Assembly: GCF_030408455.1 (NCBI RefSeq)
Contig: NZ_CP046977.1
Span: forward strand, 620,001 to 684,000
Direction: 5' to 3'
Source: Corynebacterium atrinae
Lineage (GTDB): Bacteria > Actinomycetota > Actinomycetes > Mycobacteriales > Mycobacteriaceae
DNA: 64,000 nucleotides
Shown one piece after another: positions 57,868-64,000 of this stretch (position 1 is its first letter; each line of letters opens with the position of its first letter). The notes under the pieces were generated by a model. The model did no database searches. It had not been told where the DNA came from and was given only the letters and a program-made list of their open reading frames with translations. Made by a program: the position numbers and the translations under genes.

Positions 57868-58680
57868 GTGTCTTCAACTAAAGGTCGCTTGACGACGATC
57901 GTCCTCGCCATCGTCGTCATCATGGCACTCATTGCGGTGCCCGTTGTCTTCCTCTTCGGCCGCACCGGCGGGGAGAGCGAGTTAGACGCTGGAGGCGGGG
58001 AAGGCGGGAGCGTCGTCAAGCTCTTTGACTCAGCGGCCCCGATGGGGCCGGACACTGGGGTCTTCGACGACTACGCGATGGGCTCGCAGGTGAGCTTCTA
58101 CCGGCTTTCCGACGGCCATCGCACCGGCACCGCCACCGAGCGGTTCGCGCGTCCAGCGCTGAGCCTGAGCAAGCTCTACATCGCGGACTACGTCCTCGAG
58201 CGCGGCTCCCTCGCCGAACAATACGAGGCGATCGAGATGATCAGCTCCTCCGACGACCGGTCCGCAGACGACTTGTATGAAAAATACCCGACGTCGATCA
58301 CCGCGGTGGCCAGAAAGTATGGGCTCACTTCCACCCGGGCCGACGAACAGTGGGGCTATTCGGTGACGTCAACCTACGACGTTGTGAGCTTCATTGCCCA
58401 GCTCATGCAGAAGAATCCGACCCATCCCATCCTCGTCGCTATGGCGGAAGCCAGCCCCGTGGCTGCTGACGGCTACGGGCAGGACTTTGGCACCTCCACG
58501 CTGCCTGGGGTCATTGGAACTAAGTGGGGCTGGTCGGACGCGGGTGACCTTCATTCTTCGGTGTCCTTCGGGGAGAACTTCATCGTCGCCGCAGCCGTAA
58601 CGGGAACGTCAAACGACCTCACCGATCTCGTCGAATTTCAACTATCCGACGAGATCAATGAGGCCGCAAGGGTGAGGTAG
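57868..58680 (+). CDS. Membrane-anchored serine hydrolase-like protein (SxxK fold)
   Basis: A 270-residue protein. A basic start and one membrane helix (about 8-31, LTTIVLAIVVIMALIAVPVVFLF) anchor an extracytoplasmic domain of about 230 residues. That domain has features of the class A beta-lactamase/DD-peptidase fold: an SxxK motif in RPALSLSKLYIADYVLERG, an acidic SSDDRSADDLYEKYP stretch, and a KTG-like KWG in LPGVIGTKWGWSD. The KWG change and the lack of a clear SxN argue against true beta-lactamase. The start is GTG 57868; ATG 57847 lies inside the mctC terminator. The message may be leaderless, with TATTAT at 57854-57859. Confidence 0.7.
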   Translation: MSSTKGRLTTIVLAIVVIMALIAVPVVFLFGRTGGESELDAGGGEGGSVVKLFDSAAPMGPDTGVFDDYAMGSQVSFYRLSDGHRTGTATERFARPALSLSKLYIADYVLERGSLAEQYEAIEMISSSDDRSADDLYEKYPTSITAVARKYGLTSTRADEQWGYSVTSTYDVVSFIAQLMQKNPTHPILVAMAEASPVAADGYGQDFGTSTLPGVIGTKWGWSDAGDLHSSVSFGENFIVAAAVTGTSNDLTDLVEFQLSDEINEAARVR

Positions 58681-58683
58681 CGC

Positions 58684-59544
58684 CTAGCTGGACAGGCCCT
58701 GCACCGTCTTCACAATCTGGTTGATCTGGTTCTGATCAATGTTCGGCAGACCCGGGATGCTCGGAATTCCCGGGCTCGACGCTGCGGGGGCGGACGGAGC
58801 CTGACCCGGCATCCACTGGCCCCAGTCGTGGGCATAGACATTGTTGATATCCACCGTGAGGTTGCCGATCTTGCGCTGCTGCGACCCCGGCAACTGGTGG
58901 ATCGTGGTGCGCGGGTGGATCTTGCCGCCGGAACCCCAATCGTGCATCCAGTAGAAGGTGCCGATGTTGTCCCGCGACGCCCACTCAACGACGTTGTAGT
59001 TGCCGTAGACGCCCGTCTGCAGGCCCGCAGCACTCAGTGCCAGCTGGAACGCCTGCAGGTACGGGCGGATCTGGCGGTTGTACTGATCCCACGTCGGATT
59101 GTCATCGATAGCGACGTAGATCGGACGGCCATTGGGGCCACCCGCCGCGCGATGCAGCGCGATAGCCTGCGGGGCATGCACGGCGGCCCCGGCAGCGCCC
59201 TGGAGCCAGTCAGCGGTATTAGCGCGGCCGAACTGGTACACGGAGGCAGTGGAGAGGCCGTTCGCGGCGAAATCACGCGTCTCATTGAGCATGACCGGCT
59301 TGCCGACCATCCACTGTGCGTCCGGACGACGCTGCGACACGTAGCGCACGGCGCCGAGGTGACCGGCCGCCTTCACGGACGCGCCCGAGGGCACACCTGC
59401 GGCGTAATCGATGACGGTGCCCAGGATGGGTCCTAGGGCATGGGCTTGGGGGACGCTGGCGCCCACGGTTCCTACGGCGGCGGCAACAGCGGCGGTACGT
59501 AGGAAGGTGCGGCGGCTAACAGACACATTCTTCACAATGGCCAC
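58684..59544 (-). CDS. Tat-exported DUF1906 (glycoside-hydrolase-like) protein
   Basis: A 286-residue precursor with a twin-arginine signal (SRRTFLRTAAVAAAVGTVG, cleavage near AHA, about 37). The mature domain is DUF1906: GPILGTVIDYAAGVPSG, RYVSQRRPDAQWMVGKPVML, IYVAIDDNPT, TGVYGNYNVVEWAS and the C-terminal DINNVYAHDWGQW. The fold is a TIM barrel related to GH25-like lysozymes and may act on cell-wall sugars, but activity is unproven. A Pro/Ala-rich linker and a helical tail follow. The start at ATG 59544 lies 44 bp from a type A repeat. Confidence 0.87.
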   Translation of the reverse strand: MAIVKNVSVSRRTFLRTAAVAAAVGTVGASVPQAHALGPILGTVIDYAAGVPSGASVKAAGHLGAVRYVSQRRPDAQWMVGKPVMLNETRDFAANGLSTASVYQFGRANTADWLQGAAGAAVHAPQAIALHRAAGGPNGRPIYVAIDDNPTWDQYNRQIRPYLQAFQLALSAAGLQTGVYGNYNVVEWASRDNIGTFYWMHDWGSGGKIHPRTTIHQLPGSQQRKIGNLTVDINNVYAHDWGQWMPGQAPSAPAASSPGIPSIPGLPNIDQNQINQIVKTVQGLSS

Positions 59545-59587
59545 AGTAGCAACATCTGCCTCAATGGGCTAGGGGGAGGTGCTGGTG

Positions 59588-59673
59588 TGAAAAGGGTGAT
59601 TTGACTTCACCCATTAATCGAGTGCTGGCAATCGGCTGCTCGATTAATGGGTCATCTCGAATTGCCCTTTTGG
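59588..59673. repeat. 86-bp palindromic repeat, type A copy 3
   Basis: It shares the core CTTCACCCATTAATCGAG and its partner CTCGATTAATGGGT with copies 1 and 2, but the loop is changed (TGCTGGCAATCGGCTG). The right outer arm reads CTCGAATTGCCC, the complement of the left outer arm of copy 1. It ends in CTTTTGG. Confidence 0.88.
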
Positions 59674-59799
59674 CATCCTCGATCATTCTGACCGAGGTGA
59701 AGGAGCTCAGAGGGTGCGGAGCCAGGCACGGATACGGCGGCGCGGGTTACGTCCTTTAGCGTGGTGTATCTGTAACTGCCGGTGACGACCCCCAGAGAA

Positions 59800-61187
59800 A
59801 ATGTGGGCGACCACCGCAGTACCTTTCGAATCAACTCTTACCTCTCCTCGAAAGGGAACCCACGATGGCCGCTGGCCCCCATTCTATCGACCCGACCACC
59901 TACCTCGACGATCTACTCTCCCAGGCCTCGCCGGACCTGATGCGCGAGATGCTCCAAAGCTTCATCAACCAGATTCTGTCGACCCAGGCCGACCAGGTCT
60001 GCGGCGCCGATTACGCCACCACCAGTGATGCTCGCGTCAACGTCCGCAATGGCTACCGCCACCGCGACCTCGACACCCGCGTCGGCACCGTGGATGTCGC
60101 CGTGCCGAAGCTGCGCACCGGCTCATTCTTTCCGGACTGGCTGCTAGAACGACGCACCCGAGCCGAACGGGCCCTGACCACCGTCATCGCCACTTGCTAC
60201 CTGAAGGGCGTGTCCACCCGCAGGATGAACGACCTGGTCGCCACCCTCGGGATATCCAACCTGTCGAAGTCGCAGGTATCCGAGATGGCCAAGGATCTTG
60301 ACTCCATGGTGGAGGATTTCCGCACCCGGCCGCTGGATACCAGCCCGTATCTCTACGTCTCGTGTGACGCCCTAACCATGAAAGTCCGCGAAGGCGGACG
60401 GGTGGTCAAGACCTCCGTGCTGCTGGCCACCGGCGTCAACGCCGAAGGCTACCGGGAATTGCTGGGCATGCAGGTCGCCACATCCGAGTCAGTCGCCTCA
60501 TGGACCGGCTTCTTCCGCGATCTCAAGGCCCGGGGCCTAGATGAGGTGTACCTGGTCACCAGTGATGCGCACGTGGGTATCCAGCACGCGATCGGCGAGG
60601 TCCTGCCGAATGCGTCGTGGCAGCGGTGCCGCACTCATTTTGCGAAGAACCTGTCCGGGCTGGTGTCGAAGACGCAGTGGCCGACATTATCGGCGATGTT
60701 CCACACGATCTTCCAGCAACCGGATGCAGCATCGGTGTGGGCCCAGACCCGCGAAGTCGTGACCTTCTGCGAGCAGAAGTTCCCGCACGTAGCCGACTAC
60801 CTGGAGGAGTCCCTAGACGAGCTGTTGGCCTTCACCCACGCCCCGAAGAGCGTGTGGAAAAAAGTCTGGTCGAATAACCCCACCGAGCGGCTGAACCGGG
60901 AGATCCGCCGGCGTACCGACGTCGTCGGGATCTTCCCCAACCGGGACGCCGTGGTGCGTCTGGTGGGCGCGGTCCTGGCCGAGCAGCATGACGATTGGAT
61001 ACAGCAGAAGCGCTACATGTCGCTCACGGCACTGGAGCAGACGAAGGCCATGATGAGCGCCACCGTCATCGATGCCGGCGAATCCACTCAGGAGGTCGCA
61101 TGAGTCGACACCACTACCGGGCTCGGGACGGCCCTTGCACCGTCATCCTGCCTGTTTTATCGAAAGGCAGAAACACCACTCCCGCGG
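59800..61187 (+). mobile_element. IS256-family insertion sequence, ends approximate
   Basis: An intact IS256-type transposase gene with 65 bp before and 84 bp after it. A weak pair of end sequences (GTGGGCGACCACC...CCTTTCGA on the left, the complement of GCGGGAGTGG...CCTTTCGA on the right) may be the terminal repeats. The borders and a target duplication could not be settled by eye. Confidence 0.45.
59865..61103 (+). CDS. IS256-family transposase
   Basis: A 412-residue mutator-type transposase. The N-terminal part has VCGADYATTSDARVNVRNGYRHRDLDTRVGTVDVAVPKLRTGSFFP; the DDE core shows Asp in LYVSCDAL, Asp in EVYLVTSDAHVGIQHAI and Glu in SNNPTERLNREIRRRTDVVGIFPNRDAVVRLV, with C..H (WQRCRTHFAKN) between. 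The frame is intact, so the element may be active. The region from 61104 to 61326 after it holds no gene that I can see. Confidence 0.94.
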   Translation: MAAGPHSIDPTTYLDDLLSQASPDLMREMLQSFINQILSTQADQVCGADYATTSDARVNVRNGYRHRDLDTRVGTVDVAVPKLRTGSFFPDWLLERRTRAERALTTVIATCYLKGVSTRRMNDLVATLGISNLSKSQVSEMAKDLDSMVEDFRTRPLDTSPYLYVSCDALTMKVREGGRVVKTSVLLATGVNAEGYRELLGMQVATSESVASWTGFFRDLKARGLDEVYLVTSDAHVGIQHAIGEVLPNASWQRCRTHFAKNLSGLVSKTQWPTLSAMFHTIFQQPDAASVWAQTREVVTFCEQKFPHVADYLEESLDELLAFTHAPKSVWKKVWSNNPTERLNREIRRRTDVVGIFPNRDAVVRLVGAVLAEQHDDWIQQKRYMSLTALEQTKAMMSATVIDAGESTQEVA

Positions 61188-61326
61188 ACTTGACCGCGGC
61201 GCGCATCGGCATATGGAGAGGACGTGTTAAACGAGATCATGCGACCCATCGTCCATTTTCCGTACCAGGGCTGAGCATTTTGCACGCCGGCTCGGGTCTG
61301 GGGTCGCGATCAGGAAGTCGCGATGG

Positions 61327-61409
61327 CCAAAATTCTCTAGAATGTAAAACCCGATTCCCTGCGACCTGCGGAAACGGAAAGTAATACCATTCATTCTAGA
61401 GAATTTTGG
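61327..61409. repeat. 83-bp palindromic repeat, type D
   Basis: Perfect arms CCAAAATTCTCTAGAATG (61327-61344) and complement (61392-61409) around a 47-bp centre. Again the ends are CCAAAA and TTTTGG. Only one copy is in the window. It lies downstream of the tRNA-Arg gene on its strand. Confidence 0.7.
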
Positions 61410-61451
61410 CACCCGCCAGATCGCACCGCTCGAACGTGCCACATAAAGATG

Positions 61452-61480
61452 CGCCGGGAGCCCAACTAGTGGCTCCCGGC
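61452..61480 (-). terminator. Hairpin downstream of tRNA-Arg
   Basis: GCCGGGAGCC pairs with GGCTCCCGGC around about 8 nt (CAACTAGT). On the minus strand it lies about 45 bp after the tRNA 3' end. Confidence 0.6.
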
Positions 61481-61523
61481 GCCCGTGGTTCTGAGTGGAA
61501 CGATGTCTCGAGACATGAAAAAG

Positions 61524-61596
61524 CGCCCTAGAGAGGAATCGAACCTCCGACACCCGCTTTAGGAGAGCGGTGCTCTATCCACTGAGCTACTAGGGC
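61524..61596 (-). tRNA. tRNA-Arg (CCU)
   Basis: A 73-nt cloverleaf on the minus strand: acceptor GCCCTAG/CTAGGGC, D-loop AGCTCAGTGGATAGAGC, anticodon loop CTCCTAA with anticodon CCU reading AGG, and T-arm GGAGGTTCGATTCCTC. The CCA end is not encoded. Confidence 0.96.
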
Positions 61597-61715
61597 TGGA
61601 CGTGACTAGGTTAGCGCATATGGGGGAGGAGTCGGAAACTCATGGGGCGCCAACTAGTCTGTAGGGAGGACCTTAAAGCACCCCCACTACATTGATGTGA
61701 GAAAGGACCACAGCC

Positions 61716-61994
61716 GTGGCCCAGAACGAGCCCACCTTTACTGATGTCCAGCGCCGGGACATTGTCGTCGAAATTGTGACCAAGGACGGTGTGCCGGTGT
61801 TGTCGATCGAGAAGCAGGTGCCGGGTGGGTCGTCGAAACGCATTTTGTTGCTCAACAAGATTGACGCCAAGCAGCTGTCGAAGGTGCTGGATAATTACCT
61901 GAAGCAGGTGTATTCGCTGGAGCTGTCGGGTCTGAATTCGTCGTTGTCTCCGGCGGATATGGTGGAGCTTTTCGGCGAGGACGACGAGGACTAA
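61716..61994 (+). CDS. Small conserved hypothetical protein
   Basis: A 92-residue acidic protein starting at GTG 61716 after GAAAGGA. It reads as a short beta-sheet (DIVVEIVTKDGVPVLSIEKQVPGG, KRILLLNKIDA) followed by two helices and an acidic tail (FGEDDED). I do not recognise a family; the pattern could be a small nucleic-acid or protein-binding module. It lies between tRNA-Arg and the mycoredoxin gene and converges on the latter with 14 bp between. Confidence 0.68.
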   Translation: MAQNEPTFTDVQRRDIVVEIVTKDGVPVLSIEKQVPGGSSKRILLLNKIDAKQLSKVLDNYLKQVYSLELSGLNSSLSPADMVELFGEDDED

Positions 61995-62008
61995 CGCCCC
62001 CAAAACTC

Positions 62009-62269
62009 CTAAGCGCTGAGTTCTTCCAGCTTGCGGCGCACTGCCGAGGCCTCGGGGTTGGTGGCGTGGGTGCCGTCGGAGTATTTGACGGTGGGGACGA
62101 CGCGGTTGCCGTTGTTGACCGATTCGACCCAGGCGGCGGCATCGGTGTCGGCGTCGACGTCGATAAGCTCGTAGGGGGTTTCCGTCCGGTTAAGGCGGCT
62201 GATGAGGTTTCGGCAGTAGGGGCACCAGTCGGTGGCGTAGATGGTGACGTGCGCGGGGTTGGCGGTCAT
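62009..62269 (-). CDS. Mycoredoxin / glutaredoxin-like protein
   Basis: An 86-residue thioredoxin-fold protein. The CPYC active site is at residues 16-19 (YATDWCPYCRNLISRLN); the cis-Pro and the GNRVVPTVKYSDG strand follow, then TNPEASAVRRKLEEL. CPYC with a Trp before it and the Val-Pro-Thr loop fit mycoredoxin 1, which reduces mycothiol mixed disulphides in actinobacteria. The start ATG 62269 overlaps the folA stop by 4 bp, so the two are translated together. Confidence 0.87.
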   Translation of the reverse strand: MTANPAHVTIYATDWCPYCRNLISRLNRTETPYELIDVDADTDAAAWVESVNNGNRVVPTVKYSDGTHATNPEASAVRRKLEELSA

Positions 62270-62802
62270 GCGGCTTCCTTTCGTTGGTAACGCAAGAAAC
62301 GGTACCGCAAGGGGAGATCGCTGCGGTGACCGTCGAGGGTAAGCCGGCCTTTGTCGGAGATCAGCCAGTCGGTGTCGGAAACTAACCCGAAGCTGGCGGG
62401 GATGTCGGGGGCGAAAACGGCGCGGTCGCCGAGAGCATCTCCCAGGTGGGCACCTATGAGGGTGATTTCGAGGACGTCGACGTCGTCGATGGTCGCGGCG
62501 TAGACTTGTCCGCCGCCCATGACCCAGGATTCTTGGTCGGGATAGGTCAGGGAAGAAATGACGTGCCCGCCGGCTGACCACTGACCGGGTTCCCTGGAGC
62601 AGAGGATGTAGTTGTCGCGGCCCGGCAAGGGGCGAAAGGCTGGCGGCAGGCTCAGCCACGTGTGGCGGCCCATGATGACGGGATGGCCGGTGGTGACCTC
62701 GCGGAAGTGGGCTAAGTCTTCGGGCAGGTGCCAGGGCATGGACTGGCCGTCGCCTATGATCCCGTCGAGGGATTGCGCCCAGATGGCCCCGAGAAGTGAC
62801 AT
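62266..62802 (-). CDS. folA: Dihydrofolate reductase
   Basis: A 178-residue DHFR. The substrate-site block is LGAIWAQSLDGIIGDGQSMPWHLPEDLAHFREVT, with the catalytic Asp/Glu in PEDLAHF; GHPVIMGRHTWLSLP binds NADPH, and SWVMGGGQVYAAT is the second cofactor loop. It regenerates tetrahydrofolate used up by ThyA, whose gene lies directly upstream with a 1-bp overlap. Confidence 0.95.
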   Translation of the reverse strand: MSLLGAIWAQSLDGIIGDGQSMPWHLPEDLAHFREVTTGHPVIMGRHTWLSLPPAFRPLPGRDNYILCSREPGQWSAGGHVISSLTYPDQESWVMGGGQVYAATIDDVDVLEITLIGAHLGDALGDRAVFAPDIPASFGLVSDTDWLISDKGRLTLDGHRSDLPLRYRFLRYQRKEAA

Positions 62803-63611
62803 TAAACGGACACCTTGGCTTTGATGGTCGGGTGCGGGTCGTAGCCTTCGACGACGATGTCATCGAAGGTGTAATCAAACAGCGAGGGGGCTTTCCGCAG
62901 CTTTAGCTGCGGGTAGGGGCGCGCATCGCGGGAGAGTTGCTCGCGGACCTGGGCCAGGTGGTCGTCGTAAATGTGGCAGTCGCCGCCGGTCCAGATGAGC
63001 TCGCCTACCTTGAGGCCGGCCTGCTGCGCGAACATGTGCGTGAGCAGGGCATAAGAGGCGATGTTGAAGGGAACGCCGAGGAACATGTCTGCGGAGCGCT
63101 GGTAAACCTGCATGGACAGAGTGCCGTCGACGACGTAAAGCTGGAAGAGCAGATGGCAGGGGAGAAGTGCCATCTTGTCTAGTTCGCTGACGTTCCACGC
63201 GGAGACGATGTTGCGGCGCGAATCGGGATCTGACTGGAGCAACTCCAAAGCCCCGGCGATCTGGTCGATGTGGGTGCCGTTGGGAGTCGGCCAGGAGCGC
63301 CACTGCACGCCATACACCGGGCCCAGCTCGCCGTCCTCGGAGGCCCATTCGTTCCAAATCCGGATGCTGTTGTCCTGCAGCCAGCTGATGTTGGATTCCC
63401 CGCGCAGGAACCACAGCAGTTCGCCAACGACGGAGTGCAGGTGCACCTTCTTAGTGGTGAGCAGGGGAAAGGACTCGGCGAGGTTGTAGCGTAGTTGCCT
63501 GCCGAACACACTGAGGGTGCCCGTGCCGGTGCGATCACCTTTCTGGGCACCCTGGTCCAAGATTTCCTGGAGGAGATCTTCGTAGGGCGTGTCAATGGCG
63601 GAGTCGGTCAT
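62802..63611 (-). CDS. thyA: Thymidylate synthase
   Basis: A 269-residue ThyA. The N-terminal [19 protein letters not shown] (phosphate-binding Arg), the active-site cysteine in [14 protein letters not shown] (about residue 151), [21 protein letters not shown] and [10 protein letters not shown] are diagnostic. It methylates dUMP to dTMP using methylene-tetrahydrofolate. ATG 63611 ([14 protein letters not shown]) is preferred over 63623. Classic thyA-folA order. Confidence 0.96.
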   Translation of the reverse strand: MTDSAIDTPYEDLLQEILDQGAQKGDRTGTGTLSVFGRQLRYNLAESFPLLTTKKVHLHSVVGELLWFLRGESNISWLQDNSIRIWNEWASEDGELGPVYGVQWRSWPTPNGTHIDQIAGALELLQSDPDSRRNIVSAWNVSELDKMALLPCHLLFQLYVVDGTLSMQVYQRSADMFLGVPFNIASYALLTHMFAQQAGLKVGELIWTGGDCHIYDDHLAQVREQLSRDARPYPQLKLRKAPSLFDYTFDDIVVEGYDPHPTIKAKVSV

Positions 63612-63643
63612 GCGCTCCACCATACCGCTGGGATGAACAGGGA

Positions 63644-64000
63644 CTAGTAGCGGCCGTTTTCAGCCAGGAAGTCCGCGGCAATGCCTAAGATTTCCTCCGC
63701 CATCTCCGGGCGGCAGATGAGCACGTCCGGGAGGAAGGTGTCCTTGTGGTTGTAGGTCAACTCCGAGCCGTCGAGGCGGGAGCAGTGCAGGCCAGCAGCC
63801 TTGGCCACACCCACCGGAGCAGCCGAATCCCACTCGTACTGGCCGCCGGCGTGGACGTAGGCGTCGTAATCACCGAGCAAGACGTGCATGGCCTTGGCAC
63901 CGGCGGAGCCGATCGCCGCCGTCTGGAAGCCCAGCTTCTCTGCGATGTGCAGGGCGACTTTCGGGGGTCGGTTGTGGGAGATGGCGATCTTCTTGGCGTA
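63644..64000 (-). CDS. cysQ: 3'(2'),5'-bisphosphate nucleotidase CysQ, C-terminal part (5' end outside window)
   Basis: The last 118 codons of an inositol-monophosphatase-superfamily protein that begins beyond the window. Visible parts are [24 protein letters not shown], the turn [20 protein letters not shown], and [29 protein letters not shown] with the metal-binding Asp in WDSAAP. The pattern and place upstream of thyA-folA fit the corynebacterial CysQ, which clears 3'-phosphoadenosine phosphates. The stop lies 32 bp before the thyA start. Confidence 0.8.
   Translation of the reverse strand, partial: YAKKIAISHNRPPKVALHIAEKLGFQTAAIGSAGAKAMHVLLGDYDAYVHAGGQYEWDSAAPVGVAKAAGLHCSRLDGSELTYNHKDTFLPDVLICRPEMAEEILGIAADFLAENGRY

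Noticed and set aside
55629..58055. Minus-strand open frame of 808 codons opposite mctB-mctC
   Set aside because: It is a shadow of the real mctBC genes. Its composition (His/Asp/Gly/Glu-rich, no domain) is typical of antisense frames of GC-rich membrane-protein genes, and mctB and mctC are clear homologues.

Overview
The window is a high-GC actinobacterial chromosome segment, almost certainly from the genus Corynebacterium. The evidence is the gene content and order (prfB-ftsE-ftsX-smpB; rpf1-cspA; sepH-serC-gltA-FKBP-malic enzyme-mctB-mctC; XPB helicase with its partner protein), a tmRNA tag of the C. glutamicum type (AENTQRDYALAA), an initiator tRNA typical of actinobacteria, and a 16S-23S spacer without tRNA genes. 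Most genes are ordinary core genes. Accessory DNA is confined to a few short stretches.

Layout. 1-8.7 kb: 3' end of uvrD2, a ThiF/TOMM-like protein, a YgjP-type metallopeptidase, a DUF2342 protein, a PDZ-Lon protease, a lipoprotein, a PPA1309-family protein and a UPF0182 membrane protein. 8.8-9.4 kb: initiator tRNA and two palindromic repeats. 9.4-20.4 kb: methyltransferase, secreted S1 protease, histidinol/inositol phosphatase pair, prfB, AbgT-type transporter, ftsE-ftsX, two tail-anchored paralogs of unknown function, smpB and an SDR enzyme. 20.5-23.2 kb: tmRNA followed by a small accessory patch (RelBE-like toxin-antitoxin pair, an IS3-family element, an nhaA gene cut short by it). 23.2-28.3 kb: Dyp-type peroxidase divergent from a four-gene siderophore ABC uptake operon with a probable DtxR site. 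28.3-34.4 kb: a complete rrn operon (16S-23S-5S) with leader promoters, repeated leader boxes and a terminator. 34.5-40.7 kb: a broken pseudouridine synthase gene, an aminotransferase, a DUF3239 protein, XPB helicase and its partner. 40.7-45.7 kb: a small conserved protein, palindromic repeats, rpf1 under a c-di-AMP (ydaO-type) riboswitch, cspA, a DUF2771 protein, glutaminyl cyclase, a DUF3027 protein and a class IV aminotransferase. 45.8-58.7 kb: purine permease, SpoU methyltransferase, DUF6928-like protein, sepH, serC, gltA, FKBP, malic enzyme, aldo/keto reductase, mctB-mctC and a SxxK serine-hydrolase-like protein. 58.7-64 kb: DUF1906 protein, an IS256-family element, tRNA-Arg(CCU), a small hypothetical gene, and the mycoredoxin-folA-thyA-cysQ cluster.

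How genes work together. smpB and ssrA form the trans-translation system. FtsEX and SepH belong to cell division. gltA, malic enzyme and the MctBC acetate/pyruvate/propionate uptake system form a central-carbon neighbourhood with probable RamB sites. Rpf1 and the riboswitch couple wall remodelling to c-di-AMP. ThyA, DHFR and the neighbouring thiol enzymes form a nucleotide/redox cluster.

The most unusual signal is not a gene. It is a set of 80-86 bp intergenic palindromes (three copies of one type, two of a second, single examples of two more) that share CCAAAA...TTTTGG ends. Two types sit together at two separate loci. The tail-anchored paralog pair between ftsX and smpB is the best candidate for an undescribed protein system.
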